Assembly (NCBI GenBank): GCA_013288385.1
Contig: JABDBZ010000007.1
Span: 1-49,341, forward strand
Length of the DNA: 49,341 nt
Origin: Bacteroidota bacterium
GTDB taxonomy: Bacteria > Bacteroidota > Bacteroidia > B-17B0 > Aurantibacillaceae
Direction: 5' to 3'
Numbering within the stretch: the first letter of the stretch is position 1; each line of letters starts with the position of its first letter. Positions 8,211 to 17,126 of the stretch are shown here, one piece after another. A program made the position numbers and the translations under genes. The notes beneath the pieces were generated by a model. That model was given only the letters and a program-made list of their open reading frames with translations. It made no database searches and had not been told where the DNA came from.

Positions 8211-9542
8211 TTAAGACCCATCATTTTTTAATTTTGTAGGATTAGTAATTAAATAATTTACAATTACCAAGCTTGAAACAAAAAATGGTATACACGGTAT
8301 CTTTAACCGTACTAAAGTTCCAAAATTAGAAATAGATACGCCAACTGATAAAGCAAAAAACAAAGCAAATATCATAGAAAAAAGAGCGAGTGAATTAGAT
8401 CGGATGATAACAAAAAATTTATAAACCTTTAATTTCACAAACAAATAAATACAAAATAAGAGCAAAAAAGTGTTTTCAAGAGCTGAAAAAAACATAATAA
8501 TATTTCTGATGTCAAAAATAGTTGGCCTGAATAAAGATGCAAAAATAGCCTTATGCGAAACAGAAAGTATTCCTAAAAAATTGGGTTCGTAATCGCCAAT
8601 ATCAAAAGTATTACCCTGATAATAACTTTGTTTTAGGTCATTTTGTGCACCATGAGCGGTAGCAAAAATTTTATCTATTGAATATTTACCTAATTTATCA
8701 CCAAGTGTATTTATTAAATAAAAAGTCAATAATCCACCAAAAGCAATAATAGTTGGCGCTATCATAATTTTCACAAAACCATTTTTTATTTTTTCTACTT
8801 TAGTTGCTACAAACCAAACTACTGAACCGGGAAGTAATGCAAAAAAAACGTAAGGTTTTATTGATAATAATAAAAAGGAAGCAACTAATATGGAAATAAC
8901 AAATGAATATTTATACCTTTTTTGGATCAAGAACCAATAAAACCCATACACGTATAAACATACAGAAGAAAAAGTAATGCTATCTTTCATTAATCCACCC
9001 CCCCAAAAAACAACTGATGGAATAAATAAAATAGAATAAGCAAATTCTTTTACAAGTCCTGGAAATTCATTTATAAAAACTTCATAAAGTTTCCAAACAC
9101 TTAAGTAACATAATGAAGCAAGAATTATTGAAGATGCCATGTAGCTTTTACAACCTAATAAAACAAAAGGAAAAAAACATTTAGCTACGAAATAAGCGTA
9201 AGGATCATTTACCCAATACACAAAATCTTCCCCCGTTCTAAACAAGTAATATTCTGAAAAAGATGGACTACCAAAATAAAGGTAAAAAAAATCTCCCGGC
9301 TTATTCATAAAAACATCTATGAAGGCTTTCGCTGTATTAAAATAATTAATGGTATCGCCGCTTGGATAATAATAAGTGTATACGAGACCCAAACTTATAG
9401 CACCAATAATTTTTGCTGTTAGGCCTGGTAAAAAGTATTTATAAGCCCCACTTTTATATTCATGTTTTGCTTTATATTTATAGGCAAGAAAAAAAGCAAC
9501 GATTAAATAAAATGGAGAAAGTAATAAATCAAATATATCCAT
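8211..9542 (-). CDS. Polytopic membrane protein, possible polysaccharide polymerase or lipid-linked sugar enzyme
   Basis: I do not recognise a named family. The 443 residues contain roughly 10 to 12 hydrophobic helices separated by short loops. One larger outward-type loop lies after the third helix (residues about 65-115: TYYYPSGDTINYFNTAKAF, then many aromatic and acidic residues). Another sits late in the protein (about 285-335). Such a layout is common to O-antigen polymerases (Wzy, EpsG-like) and GT-C transferases, and a polymerase is otherwise missing from this glycan cluster. It is the only minus-strand gene in the cluster, convergent with asnB (2-base gap) and divergent from the next glycosyltransferase gene (32 bases between starts). 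The functional guess comes from context. Confidence 0.5.
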   Translation of the reverse strand: MDIFDLLLSPFYLIVAFFLAYKYKAKHEYKSGAYKYFLPGLTAKIIGAISLGLVYTYYYPSGDTINYFNTAKAFIDVFMNKPGDFFYLYFGSPSFSEYYLFRTGEDFVYWVNDPYAYFVAKCFFPFVLLGCKSYMASSIILASLCYLSVWKLYEVFINEFPGLVKEFAYSILFIPSVVFWGGGLMKDSITFSSVCLYVYGFYWFLIQKRYKYSFVISILVASFLLLSIKPYVFFALLPGSVVWFVATKVEKIKNGFVKIMIAPTIIAFGGLLTFYLINTLGDKLGKYSIDKIFATAHGAQNDLKQSYYQGNTFDIGDYEPNFLGILSVSHKAIFASLFRPTIFDIRNIIMFFSALENTFLLLFCIYLFVKLKVYKFFVIIRSNSLALFSMIFALFFALSVGVSISNFGTLVRLKIPCIPFFVSSLVIVNYLITNPTKLKNDGS

Positions 9543-9574
9543 AGCAGTTCTATAAAGCTAAATAATTAATTTCA

Positions 9575-10786
9575 TTGAACAAAAACACCTTATATATAAC
9601 TTTTGATGGATTGAGCGATCCGCTTGGCCAGTCGCAAATTTTGCCTTATCTGATTGGTATCGCCAAGCAGGGTGAATATCATATAACTATTCTCTCATGC
9701 GAAAAAACTGATGCTCTCCGCATTGAAAAAGAAAACATAGAAAAATTACTTTCACAGTTTTCTATAAATTGGATTTACATTCCTTACGATAAAGAGGGTA
9801 ATTTTTTAACCCGATTTTTGTATATTCAGAAATTAGCTAGAATGGCTAAAAAAATAGTTCAACTCAAAAAAATCTCTTTGATTCATTGTCGTAGCTATTT
9901 AGCTTCACTTATTGGTTTAAGATTTAAAGAAAAATATAATATTCCTTTTGTATTCGACATGAGAGGATATTGGGCTGATGAACGCATGGACGGAAATATT
10001 TGGAGACGATCAAATATATTACATAATGTTTTTTATCACTATTTCAAAAGCAAAGAAAAACAATATATTCAAAAATCAGATGCAATTGTTTCTTTAACAT
10101 ATGCGGCCTATAAAGATCTCTCTTCACGTTTCACTGAGAAATTGATCTCATCAAAAACAATTGTTATTCCATGTTGTACAAACACTGATTATTTTAACAA
10201 AGAACAAATTCAAAATCTATTACCGACAATTTCTGAAAATGATTTTCTAATAATTTATACAGGTTCAATAGGAACTTGGTATTATACAAAAGAAATGATT
10301 GATTGTATTTTAGTGTGGAAACAAAAAATACCAAATATTAAATTACTAATTCTTACAAGAGACATTAAAGAACTGAATTTAACCCTACAAAATTATACAT
10401 CAGAAGAAAGATCAATCATTCAATTTCAAAGTGCGTCTTATTTGGATGTTCCAAATTATTTGGCACTGGCAAAAGCGTCTCTCTTTTTTATTAAACCCGC
10501 GTATTCAAAAATTGCGTCTTCACCAACAAAAATGGCAGAATGTTGGTCAATGAATTTACCCATCATCACCAATTCTGGCATCGGCGATAACGACATTTAT
10601 TTTAAGCAAAATGAGGGCGGTATTTTGATTAATTCTTTCACAAAAGAATCGTATGAAAAGGCTTGCGATGAATTCTTACGTCAATTAAAAAAGGAAGTCA
10701 ATTATCGAAAAATTGCTTTAGATCATTTTGATGTCAAAACTGCTATCCAAAAATATGTTCAAGTTTATGATAGACTTTCAAGATAG
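9575..10786 (+). CDS. Glycosyltransferase family 4 (GT-B fold), TTG start
   Basis: This 403-residue protein has the GT4 N-terminal donor-site run DGLSDPLGQSQILPYL (about residues 11-26) and FDMRGYWADER near 128-137. The C-terminal domain carries IYTGSIGTWY (about 227-236) and SSPTKMAE at about 315-322, the position of the E-x7-E phosphate and ribose contact in related enzymes. The start is a TTG: no in-frame ATG lies near, and the conserved N-terminus begins within ten residues. It is read away from the polytopic membrane gene, so a divergent promoter in the short 9543-9574 gap is likely. It ends 19 bases from the queA stop codon. Confidence 0.87.
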   Translation: MNKNTLYITFDGLSDPLGQSQILPYLIGIAKQGEYHITILSCEKTDALRIEKENIEKLLSQFSINWIYIPYDKEGNFLTRFLYIQKLARMAKKIVQLKKISLIHCRSYLASLIGLRFKEKYNIPFVFDMRGYWADERMDGNIWRRSNILHNVFYHYFKSKEKQYIQKSDAIVSLTYAAYKDLSSRFTEKLISSKTIVIPCCTNTDYFNKEQIQNLLPTISENDFLIIYTGSIGTWYYTKEMIDCILVWKQKIPNIKLLILTRDIKELNLTLQNYTSEERSIIQFQSASYLDVPNYLALAKASLFFIKPAYSKIASSPTKMAECWSMNLPIITNSGIGDNDIYFKQNEGGILINSFTKESYEKACDEFLRQLKKEVNYRKIALDHFDVKTAIQKYVQVYDRLSR

Positions 10787-10805
10787 AGAATAAAAAGGAA
10801 CTCTA

Positions 10806-12035
10806 TTAATTCTTTTTATTTATCCAAATTAAACTACTATCACCGTAGCTTAGGAATCTAAAATTATTCAACAAAGCATAATCATATATTTTTTTCCAAT
10901 CTTCGCCAGCAGCCGCTGCTATTATTAATAGAAGGGTTGAATTAGGTTGATGAAAATTGGTGATGAGCGCATCTGTCATTTTAAACGTATAACCGGGTGC
11001 AATTAATATTTGAGTCTGGGTGTAAAACTCTTCTGCATTTTCATTTTCCATTTTTTTTAACAATGCATTTAAAGCTTCAGTTTGCGTTATGTTTTTATTT
11101 TTTGAATATGCATCCCATTGCTTTAATTTTAATTCTGAAAGTTCAATTGTTTTATCCTCTAATAACAGAACACCCAGCCAATATATACTTTCTAGAAACC
11201 GTAAACTGGTTGTGCCAACAGCAATTTTATTTGTTTTTGTTTGTAGTAATTCCTTTAATTGATTTTGGGTAACGCACATCCATTCTTTATGCATCACATG
11301 CTCCGCTAATAAATCACTTTTTATTGGTTTAAATGTTCCTGCGCCAACGTGGAGTGTCACAAATAATTTTTTTATTTTCTTTTTCTCTAGGCCTTCAAAT
11401 ACTTCTTTTGTAAAATGCAATCCCGCTGTTGGTGCAGCAACTGAACCTTCTTGTAAAGCATAATAAGTTTGATAAAATAATTTATCTGCCACTTCCGATT
11501 GTCTTTGAATATATGGTGGTAATGGCGTTTCTCCGGCAAACTCAAGAATTTCATTTAAACTTATTTCATCATCATTCCAATCTAACTGAACAATTTTTCC
11601 ACTTGGAAGTTCATTTAAGTAAGTCGCTTTTAAAACAATTGTCTTTGAATTAATTTTAATTTCTTTTGTTAATGTTCCATTTTTCCATTTATTGAAACCA
11701 CCAATCAAGCATTCTAATTCAACCTTTTTTTTATGATTTAATATTTTGTGCCACAAATTTCCATGTGCTGGCTGCAAACAAAAAATTTCAATTTTTCCAC
11801 CGGTTTCTTTTTCAAAAACAATTCTCGCTTGTAAAACTTTTGTATTATTTAAAATTAGTAAACTGTCTTCATTTAATTTTTTATCTAGTTCTTTGAAAAT
11901 TGTTTCTTCAATTATTCCGTTTTTGTAAATCAATAATTTACTATCATGTTTTGGTGTTACAGGAAAATGAGCAATTTTAGTTTCCGGCAAATTGTATGTA
12001 TATTCAATTGCAGATATTTCTTTTGGCGACGACAT
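10806..12035 (-). CDS. queA: tRNA preQ1(34) S-adenosylmethionine ribosyltransferase-isomerase
   Basis: QueA transfers and rearranges the ribosyl group of S-adenosylmethionine onto preQ1 at the wobble base of certain tRNAs, forming epoxyqueuosine. The 409-residue sequence contains the family hallmarks AAPTAGLHFT, LHVGAGTFKPI, GTTSLRFLES, LIAPGYTFK and ALITNFHQPNSTLL in the expected order. It is longer than the roughly 350 residues of proteobacterial QueA, with the extra length spread as insertions between the conserved blocks, as is common in this phylum. The gene is divergent from uppS with 189 bases between start codons. No other queuosine gene lies in the window. Confidence 0.95.
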   Translation of the reverse strand: MSSPKEISAIEYTYNLPETKIAHFPVTPKHDSKLLIYKNGIIEETIFKELDKKLNEDSLLILNNTKVLQARIVFEKETGGKIEIFCLQPAHGNLWHKILNHKKKVELECLIGGFNKWKNGTLTKEIKINSKTIVLKATYLNELPSGKIVQLDWNDDEISLNEILEFAGETPLPPYIQRQSEVADKLFYQTYYALQEGSVAAPTAGLHFTKEVFEGLEKKKIKKLFVTLHVGAGTFKPIKSDLLAEHVMHKEWMCVTQNQLKELLQTKTNKIAVGTTSLRFLESIYWLGVLLLEDKTIELSELKLKQWDAYSKNKNITQTEALNALLKKMENENAEEFYTQTQILIAPGYTFKMTDALITNFHQPNSTLLLIIAAAAGEDWKKIYDYALLNNFRFLSYGDSSLIWINKKN

Positions 12036-12181
12036 TAATAGAAAACAAATATCTGTTATTGATCACAGATTTTCAATTTTTAATTTGGTGGATTTTGATC
12101 AATTAAAATCTTTTTAAATTTATGAATTGTAGCATGCAAGTTTTTGCACCTTGTTAAAAATCATTAATTCCAATGCTATAA

Positions 12182-12211
12182 TTGCCCACTTTCTTGATTT
12201 TACTATCTTTG
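12182..12211 (+). promoter_or_regulatory. Bacteroidota-type promoter for uppS-bamA
   Basis: TTG (12182-12184) is followed by 19 bases and then TATCTTTG (12204-12211), a full match to the TAnnTTTG -7 box of the Bacteroidota primary sigma factor. The uppS ATG is at 12225, 13 bases after the box, so the leader would be very short. Confidence 0.7.
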
Positions 12212-12224
12212 CGAGACTATAAAA

Positions 12225-12971
12225 ATGGACTATTTAAGCCAAATTAATAAAACGAATGTTCCCCAACATATTGCCATTATTATGGATGGAAATGGACGTT
12301 GGGCAAAGCAGCAAGGGGAAGACAGAGTGTTTGGTCATTACGAAGGGGTAAATTCGGTCCGTGAAATAGTTGAGGCTTGCGCAGAAGTTGGGGTTAAGTA
12401 CTTAACACTTTATGCATTTAGTACTGAAAATTGGAATCGACCAAAAGATGAAGTTGATGCCCTAATGGAACTTCTTGTGTCAACCATTAGTTTGGAAACG
12501 CCCAACTTAAACAAAAATGGAGTTAAGCTTCAAGCGATTGGTGATATTACAAGTTTACCGAAATCGTGTCAAGATGAATTACAAGAATCAATTAATATAA
12601 CCTCGGGTAATTCTAGGGTAACGCTTATTCTGGCATTAAGTTATTCAAGCAAATGGGAAATAACTAATTCTGTTAAACAAATTACTCAACAAGTAAAATT
12701 GGGTAAAATAAAACCGGAAGAGGTTACTGCAGAAATGATAGAAAAATATTTATGTACCGTTAATTATCCTGACCCGGAATTAATGATAAGAACAAGCGGC
12801 GAACATCGAATCAGTAATTTTTTATTGTGGCAGCTTGCCTATGCTGAGTTTTATTTTACAGAAGTATTGTGGCCCGATTTTAGGAAAAATGAATTTTATA
12901 AAGCAATTGTATCTTATCAAAATCGTGAACGAAGATTTGGTTTAACAAGTGACCAATTGACAAAAAATTAA
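12225..12971 (+). CDS. uppS: Undecaprenyl pyrophosphate synthase (cis-prenyltransferase)
   Basis: UppS condenses isopentenyl diphosphate with farnesyl diphosphate to make the C55 carrier for peptidoglycan and surface glycans, acting at the inner face of the membrane. The 248-residue protein shows IAIIMDGNGRWAKQ with the catalytic Asp21, then FGHYEG, LYAFSTENWNRP, and near the C-terminus RTSGEHRISNFLLWQ with EVLWPDF. These are the five conserved blocks of the family. Its TAA stop overlaps the bamA ATG by one base (TAATG), which suggests translational coupling. The product could serve the glycan locus upstream in the window. Confidence 0.96.
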   Translation: MDYLSQINKTNVPQHIAIIMDGNGRWAKQQGEDRVFGHYEGVNSVREIVEACAEVGVKYLTLYAFSTENWNRPKDEVDALMELLVSTISLETPNLNKNGVKLQAIGDITSLPKSCQDELQESINITSGNSRVTLILALSYSSKWEITNSVKQITQQVKLGKIKPEEVTAEMIEKYLCTVNYPDPELMIRTSGEHRISNFLLWQLAYAEFYFTEVLWPDFRKNEFYKAIVSYQNRERRFGLTSDQLTKN

Positions 12972-15559
12972 TGAGCAGAAAAATTGTATTCATATTTGTT
13001 TCTGTTTTGCTATGCTTATATTCTAAGGCACAAAATCCGGATAGTTTAGAGCTTGAAAGTGTTAAAGCACCTAAGAAATATATAATTGGCGGAATTAGAA
13101 TAGAAGGCGCCGAAAACTCAGATAAGAATGTAATTCGTTTGTTATCTAAACTTGATCAAGGTGATCCAATTACAATTCCAAGCGATAAAATTACCGATGC
13201 CATTAAAACATTATGGAAACAATATTTGTTTGAAAGCATTGAAATTTACAAAGAAAAAGTTATTGGTAATGACGTTTTTCTCGTCATTAAAGTTGTAGAA
13301 CGACCACGCCTTTCAAAATTTGCATTTAGAGGTGATGTTAAAAAAAGTGATGCGGATGACATTAGAGGTAAAATAAGATTACTTAAAGAAAAAGTGATTA
13401 CAGATTACATGATTGGTACAATCAAAAATACAGTTCATGATTTTTATTTAGAAAAAGGATTTTATTTTAATAAAGTTGATATCATAATGGAAAAGGATAT
13501 CACTGCAAAAACACCTCATGTTATTTTAACTATCAAAGTAGATAAAGGTTCTAAAGTTCGTATCAAAGAAGTTAACATTATTGGAAACACCATTCTTACT
13601 GATGCTCAACTGCGACGTAAATTAAAAGAAACCAAACCTAAACGTTGGTGGAATCCTTTTAATTCCGGTAAATATCTTCAGGAAAATCTTGAAAATGATT
13701 TGCCAGCAATTGGAGAAAAATATAGTTCAAAAGGCTATAGAGACGCACGTGTTGTGAAAGACACAGTTTATTTTGTTGAACCTAATAAAGTAAATATTGA
13801 TATCACAGTTGAGGAAGGAGATAAATATTATTTTGGAAAATTTAAATGGTATGGTAATACAAAATATAGAAGTACTCAATTAGATACTATTGTAAATATT
13901 AAACCGGGCGAAGTTTATAATCAAAGTAAGTTAGAGCAAAAGTTATTTATGAACCCAAATGGTTTTGATATTTCATCTCTTTATATGGATGATGGTTATT
14001 TATTTTTTAACCTTACGCCACAGGAAAGCAATGTTCATAATGATACAATTGATTACGATATTATTATTTATGAAGGTAAACAAGCTACCATTAATAAAGT
14101 AACAGTAAAGGGAAATGATAAAACTAATGATCATGTAATTTATCGTGAGATAAGAACCAGGCCAGGGCAATTATTTCGTAGATCAGATATCATGCGTACA
14201 CAACGTGAGTTATCTCAATTGACTTTCTTCAATCCTGAAAAAATGAATGTTGTGCCTACTCCAAACCCTGCGGATGGTACTGTTGACATCGAGTATACCG
14301 TTGAAGAGAAACCAAGTGATCAAATAGAATTAAGTGGTGGATATGGTGGAAGCGCTCTTAATTCAACTTCCGGTTTGGGTACTACTACTGGTGCAGTTGG
14401 TATTATAGGCACATTAGGGTTAAAGTTCAATAATTTCTCTATGAAGAATATTTTGAAGAAAGAATCTTGGCGACCATTACCGAGTGGCGATGGCCAACAA
14501 TTATCTATCAGAGGTCAAACAAATGGTAAAGCTTATCAATCATATAATTTTTCGTTTACTGAGCCTTGGTTAGGTGGAAAAAAACCAAATTCATTAACTT
14601 TTTCAGCATTTCATACTCTGTTTAGTAATGGTGTACCTGAATATCTTAATCGTGCTGAAAAAGTTCTAAATCCTGCTAATTCAAATATGTCAATTTGGGG
14701 TGGGTCTTTCCATTTTGGTCGCCGTTTAAAATGGCCAGATAATTATTTCAGCATGTTTAACTCTATTAATTATAATCATTATAATTTACACAATTACAGC
14801 TCTTTTATTTTCACAAATGGAAATGCGAACGATATCAATACCAATATAACCATTCAACGTAATTCAGTAGATCAGCCTATTTATCCTAAAACAGGTTCTA
14901 ATTTCACTTTATTGGGTCAATTTACTCCGCCGTATTCTTTGTTTAATCATAAGAATTATGCTGATCTGACTGTAAATCAAAGATTCCAATTTATTGAGTA
15001 CCAAAAATATAAAATTACTGCCGAATGGTTCACCCAATTAACGAACAAGAAAGCAGCTGAAGGCAAAGAAGCACGCAATTTAGTATTGAGAACAAAAATT
15101 GGTTATGGTTTCTTGGGATACTATAACAAAAATGTTGGTTATAGTCCTTTCGAACGTTTTTATGTAGGTGGTAGCGGATTAAGCGGATTCCAGAATTTTG
15201 TTGCCCGTGAGATTATCGGTTTACGTGGTTATCCGGATAATTCATTATCTGCCTCTACCGGAGATCCAATTGTATCGCGTTATACAATGGAATTAAGATA
15301 TCCTATTACGCTTAATCCTCAGGCAACCATATTCGTTCTAGGTTTTGCGGAAGCCGGAAATGCATATGCAGATTTTAAAACCTTTAATCCATTTCAAGTT
15401 AAACGTAGTGCTGGTATTGGTTTAAGGGTGTTTTTACCAATGTTTGGTTTATTGGGTATTGATTATGGTTGGGGCTTTGATAATATTAATCAGGCTGGTG
15501 CTGGTAATGGCAAAGGTCAATTCCATTTTACAATTGGTGGTCAGCTGGGCGAGTTATAA
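12971..15559 (+). CDS. bamA: Outer-membrane protein assembly factor BamA (Omp85)
   Basis: BamA inserts beta-barrel proteins into the outer membrane. This 862-residue protein has a signal peptide (cleavage near LYSKAQ, about residue 21). A row of POTRA domains follows to about residue 440, recognisable from repeated segments such as IRIEGAENSDKNVI, VNIIGNTILTDAQLRRKL and VTVKGNDKTNDHVIYREI. The C-terminal barrel contains GGSGLSGFQNF, LRGYPDN, and a terminal strand with GIGLRVFLPMFGLLGIDYG. Length and layout are normal for the Bacteroidota. It follows uppS with a one-base overlap and is followed by two Skp-like genes, the standard order. Confidence 0.95.
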   Translation: MSRKIVFIFVSVLLCLYSKAQNPDSLELESVKAPKKYIIGGIRIEGAENSDKNVIRLLSKLDQGDPITIPSDKITDAIKTLWKQYLFESIEIYKEKVIGNDVFLVIKVVERPRLSKFAFRGDVKKSDADDIRGKIRLLKEKVITDYMIGTIKNTVHDFYLEKGFYFNKVDIIMEKDITAKTPHVILTIKVDKGSKVRIKEVNIIGNTILTDAQLRRKLKETKPKRWWNPFNSGKYLQENLENDLPAIGEKYSSKGYRDARVVKDTVYFVEPNKVNIDITVEEGDKYYFGKFKWYGNTKYRSTQLDTIVNIKPGEVYNQSKLEQKLFMNPNGFDISSLYMDDGYLFFNLTPQESNVHNDTIDYDIIIYEGKQATINKVTVKGNDKTNDHVIYREIRTRPGQLFRRSDIMRTQRELSQLTFFNPEKMNVVPTPNPADGTVDIEYTVEEKPSDQIELSGGYGGSALNSTSGLGTTTGAVGIIGTLGLKFNNFSMKNILKKESWRPLPSGDGQQLSIRGQTNGKAYQSYNFSFTEPWLGGKKPNSLTFSAFHTLFSNGVPEYLNRAEKVLNPANSNMSIWGGSFHFGRRLKWPDNYFSMFNSINYNHYNLHNYSSFIFTNGNANDINTNITIQRNSVDQPIYPKTGSNFTLLGQFTPPYSLFNHKNYADLTVNQRFQFIEYQKYKITAEWFTQLTNKKAAEGKEARNLVLRTKIGYGFLGYYNKNVGYSPFERFYVGGSGLSGFQNFVAREIIGLRGYPDNSLSASTGDPIVSRYTMELRYPITLNPQATIFVLGFAEAGNAYADFKTFNPFQVKRSAGIGLRVFLPMFGLLGIDYGWGFDNINQAGAGNGKGQFHFTIGGQLGEL

Positions 15560-15719
15560 TACCAAATGTAATTAAAAAATAGACCAAAGATGCGATGTAA
15601 TTTTTTGCCAAGACGATGAAAAAAATTGTTGCATAGCCTAAGCTACGGAACCATTTTTTGAAGAGGCCTTGGTGGAAAAGAACGAGCAGATTGGAATGTT
15701 TTGTAGTTATATTTGGTAT
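15559..15719. repeat. 161-bp imperfect palindromic element downstream of bamA
   Basis: The element begins ATACCAAATGTAATTA and ends TAGTTATATTTGGTAT. These outer ends are inverted copies with 14 of 16 positions matching. The two arms (about 79 and 78 bases) continue to pair imperfectly inward to a core where TAGC-ctaa-GCTA closes the hairpin near 15634-15645, flanked by A-run and T-run arms. It begins on the last base of the bamA stop codon and stops 66 bases before ompH. It has no coding capacity. It looks like a mobile, MITE-like or REP-like sequence, although it could also work as an RNA hairpin between bamA and ompH. Confidence 0.65.
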
Positions 15720-15785
15720 AAAATGTTAATTACAAATAAATGCGTAAATTGGTGCGTTTTATGAATATTAAATAATTGAAATAAA

Positions 15786-16307
15786 ATGAAAAAATTAGTC
15801 CTTATAATATTTGTAGTAATTGCTACTTTTACTGCAAATGCGCAAACGGCAGCAAAATTCGGATATGTTGATACAGATTATATTCTGGGTCAAATTCCTG
15901 AATATAAAGGTGCACAAGCGGAATTAGATAAAACAAGTGTGCAGTGGCAAAAAGAAATTGAAGCTAAGTATACCGAGATTGATAAATTATATAAAGCATA
16001 TCAGGCAGATGCAGTTTTGTTAACTGATGATATGAAAAAGAAACGTGAAAATGAGATCTTAAACAGAGAAAAGGAAGCTAAAGATCTTCAAAAACAAAGA
16101 TTTGGAGTTGACGGTGAGTTATTTAAGAAGCGCGTTGAGTTAGTAAAACCTATACAGGATAAGGTTTATAACGCAATTAAAAGTGTAGCTGAAAAAAATG
16201 GTTTGGGTTTTGTGCTCGATAAAGCAGGGCAAGTTGCAATATTGTATGCCAACCCGAAGTATGATAGAAGCGATGATGTATTAAATTTATTAGGTTATAA
16301 AAAGTAA
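15786..16307 (+). CDS. OmpH/Skp-like periplasmic chaperone, first copy
   Basis: Skp-type chaperones hold unfolded outer-membrane proteins in the periplasm on their way to BamA. The 173-residue protein has a signal peptide ending TANAQ (residues 1-20). The OmpH entry follows as KFGYVDTDYILGQIPEYKGAQ, then a charged alpha-helical arm (about residues 45-125) and the C-terminal strand KNGLGFVLDKAGQVAILYANP. The fold is a coiled-coil tentacle on a small beta body. It lies downstream of bamA, as is usual in this phylum, but 226 bases and a palindromic element separate them, so it may have its own promoter. A second paralogue follows 104 bases downstream. Confidence 0.9.
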   Translation: MKKLVLIIFVVIATFTANAQTAAKFGYVDTDYILGQIPEYKGAQAELDKTSVQWQKEIEAKYTEIDKLYKAYQADAVLLTDDMKKKRENEILNREKEAKDLQKQRFGVDGELFKKRVELVKPIQDKVYNAIKSVAEKNGLGFVLDKAGQVAILYANPKYDRSDDVLNLLGYKK

Positions 16308-16323
16308 AATATAAAAAGCAAGA

Positions 16324-16382
16324 AAATGAAATAGCCATATACCTAATGGTATAAAAGAAAATAAATATGGCCAATTCCATTT
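16324..16382. repeat. Inverted repeat between the two ompH genes
   Basis: Bases 16324-16340 (AAATGAAATAGCCATAT) and 16364-16382 (AATATGGCCAATTCCATTT) are inverted near-copies. A small hairpin ATACC-TAAT-GGTAT (16339-16352) sits between them. In RNA this would form a branched stem in the 104-base gap between the two genes. There is no T-tract after it, so it does not look like a simple intrinsic terminator. A processing or stability element is possible. Confidence 0.4.
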
Positions 16383-16411
16383 AATCATTTAAATAAAATA
16401 TATAAAACAAG

Positions 16412-17011
16412 ATGAAAAGAACAATTAAAAAAGCAGTATTTATTTTTGCTGCTGTAGCATGTACTTCAATGCTAAGTGCACAAAAAATAGCTCACTTAAG
16501 TTTAGATTCTTTAGTAAGCTTAATGCCTGAAACTAAAACCGCAAAAGATGTTGCGCAAACTTATTTAAAAAACCTGGAAGCTGAAGTTGCTAAAATGAGT
16601 GATGAGTTTCAAAAAAAATACAGCGATTACATGGCAGGTGGAGATGGCATGAGCGATCTTGTGAAAAAAACAAAAGAAGAGGAACTAACTCAAATGCAAC
16701 GTAGAATAGAGGATTTCAGAAGTCAGGCACAACAAGATTACCAAAAAAAATATGGTGAATTAACAGCACCTATTATGGATAAAGCAAAAAAAGGAATTGA
16801 AATTGTTGCAAAAGAAGGTGGCTATAAATATGTATTTGATACAAGTATGGGAAATGTATTATATAGCGAAGCAGCTGAAGATATTCTTGCAGCGGTTAAG
16901 AAAAAATTGGATGGAATGCCATTAGCAAATGTTCCGGGTGCAGGTGCTCCGGTACAAAAAAATCCAAACCCAAATGGTCCGCAAAAAACTCCCCCGGCAC
17001 CAAAAAAATAA
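16412..17011 (+). CDS. OmpH/Skp-like periplasmic chaperone, second copy with Pro-rich tail
   Basis: This 199-residue paralogue has a signal peptide (about residues 1-24, ending MLSAQ). The OmpH start follows as KIAHLSLDSLVSLMPETKTA, then a long charged helical region (about 50-125) and the strand GGYKYVFDTSMGNVLYSEAAED. It then adds a tail of about 28 residues rich in Pro, Asn, Gly and Lys, absent from the first copy. Tandem Skp-like genes after bamA are common in Bacteroidota, and the second copy may differ in clients or form mixed trimers. The gene ends directly in a strong terminator, so it closes the transcription unit. Confidence 0.9.
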   Translation: MKRTIKKAVFIFAAVACTSMLSAQKIAHLSLDSLVSLMPETKTAKDVAQTYLKNLEAEVAKMSDEFQKKYSDYMAGGDGMSDLVKKTKEEELTQMQRRIEDFRSQAQQDYQKKYGELTAPIMDKAKKGIEIVAKEGGYKYVFDTSMGNVLYSEAAEDILAAVKKKLDGMPLANVPGAGAPVQKNPNPNGPQKTPPAPKK

Positions 17012-17049
17012 ATTAAAAACCCCCAACGATTTGTTGGGGGTTTTTAATT
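17011..17049 (+). terminator. Strong intrinsic terminator after the ompH pair
   Basis: A perfect 17-bp stem (17011-17027 with 17033-17049) built around CCCCCAAC and GTTGGGGG has a 5-base loop. An A-run precedes it and a T-run follows, so it could also work in the reverse direction. It begins at the last base of the second ompH stop codon. Confidence 0.9.
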
Positions 17050-17126
17050 TTTGGATATCATAAGTTGCAAAAACAAAGATTTTATTCTATTAAAAAAAGT
17101 AGTATTTTAGATTCAATTAAATTATT

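Noticed and set aside
103..10786. Glycan locus as a recent horizontally acquired island
   Set aside because: Such loci are often transferred, but there is no integrase, direct repeat or tRNA boundary, and base composition looks similarly AT-rich to the rest by eye. A GC-skew or codon-usage calculation would be needed.
12091..12115. GATTTT-AAAATC palindrome followed by T-run in the queA-uppS gap
   Set aside because: The stem is all A-T apart from its end pair and lies between divergent starts, where no terminator is expected.
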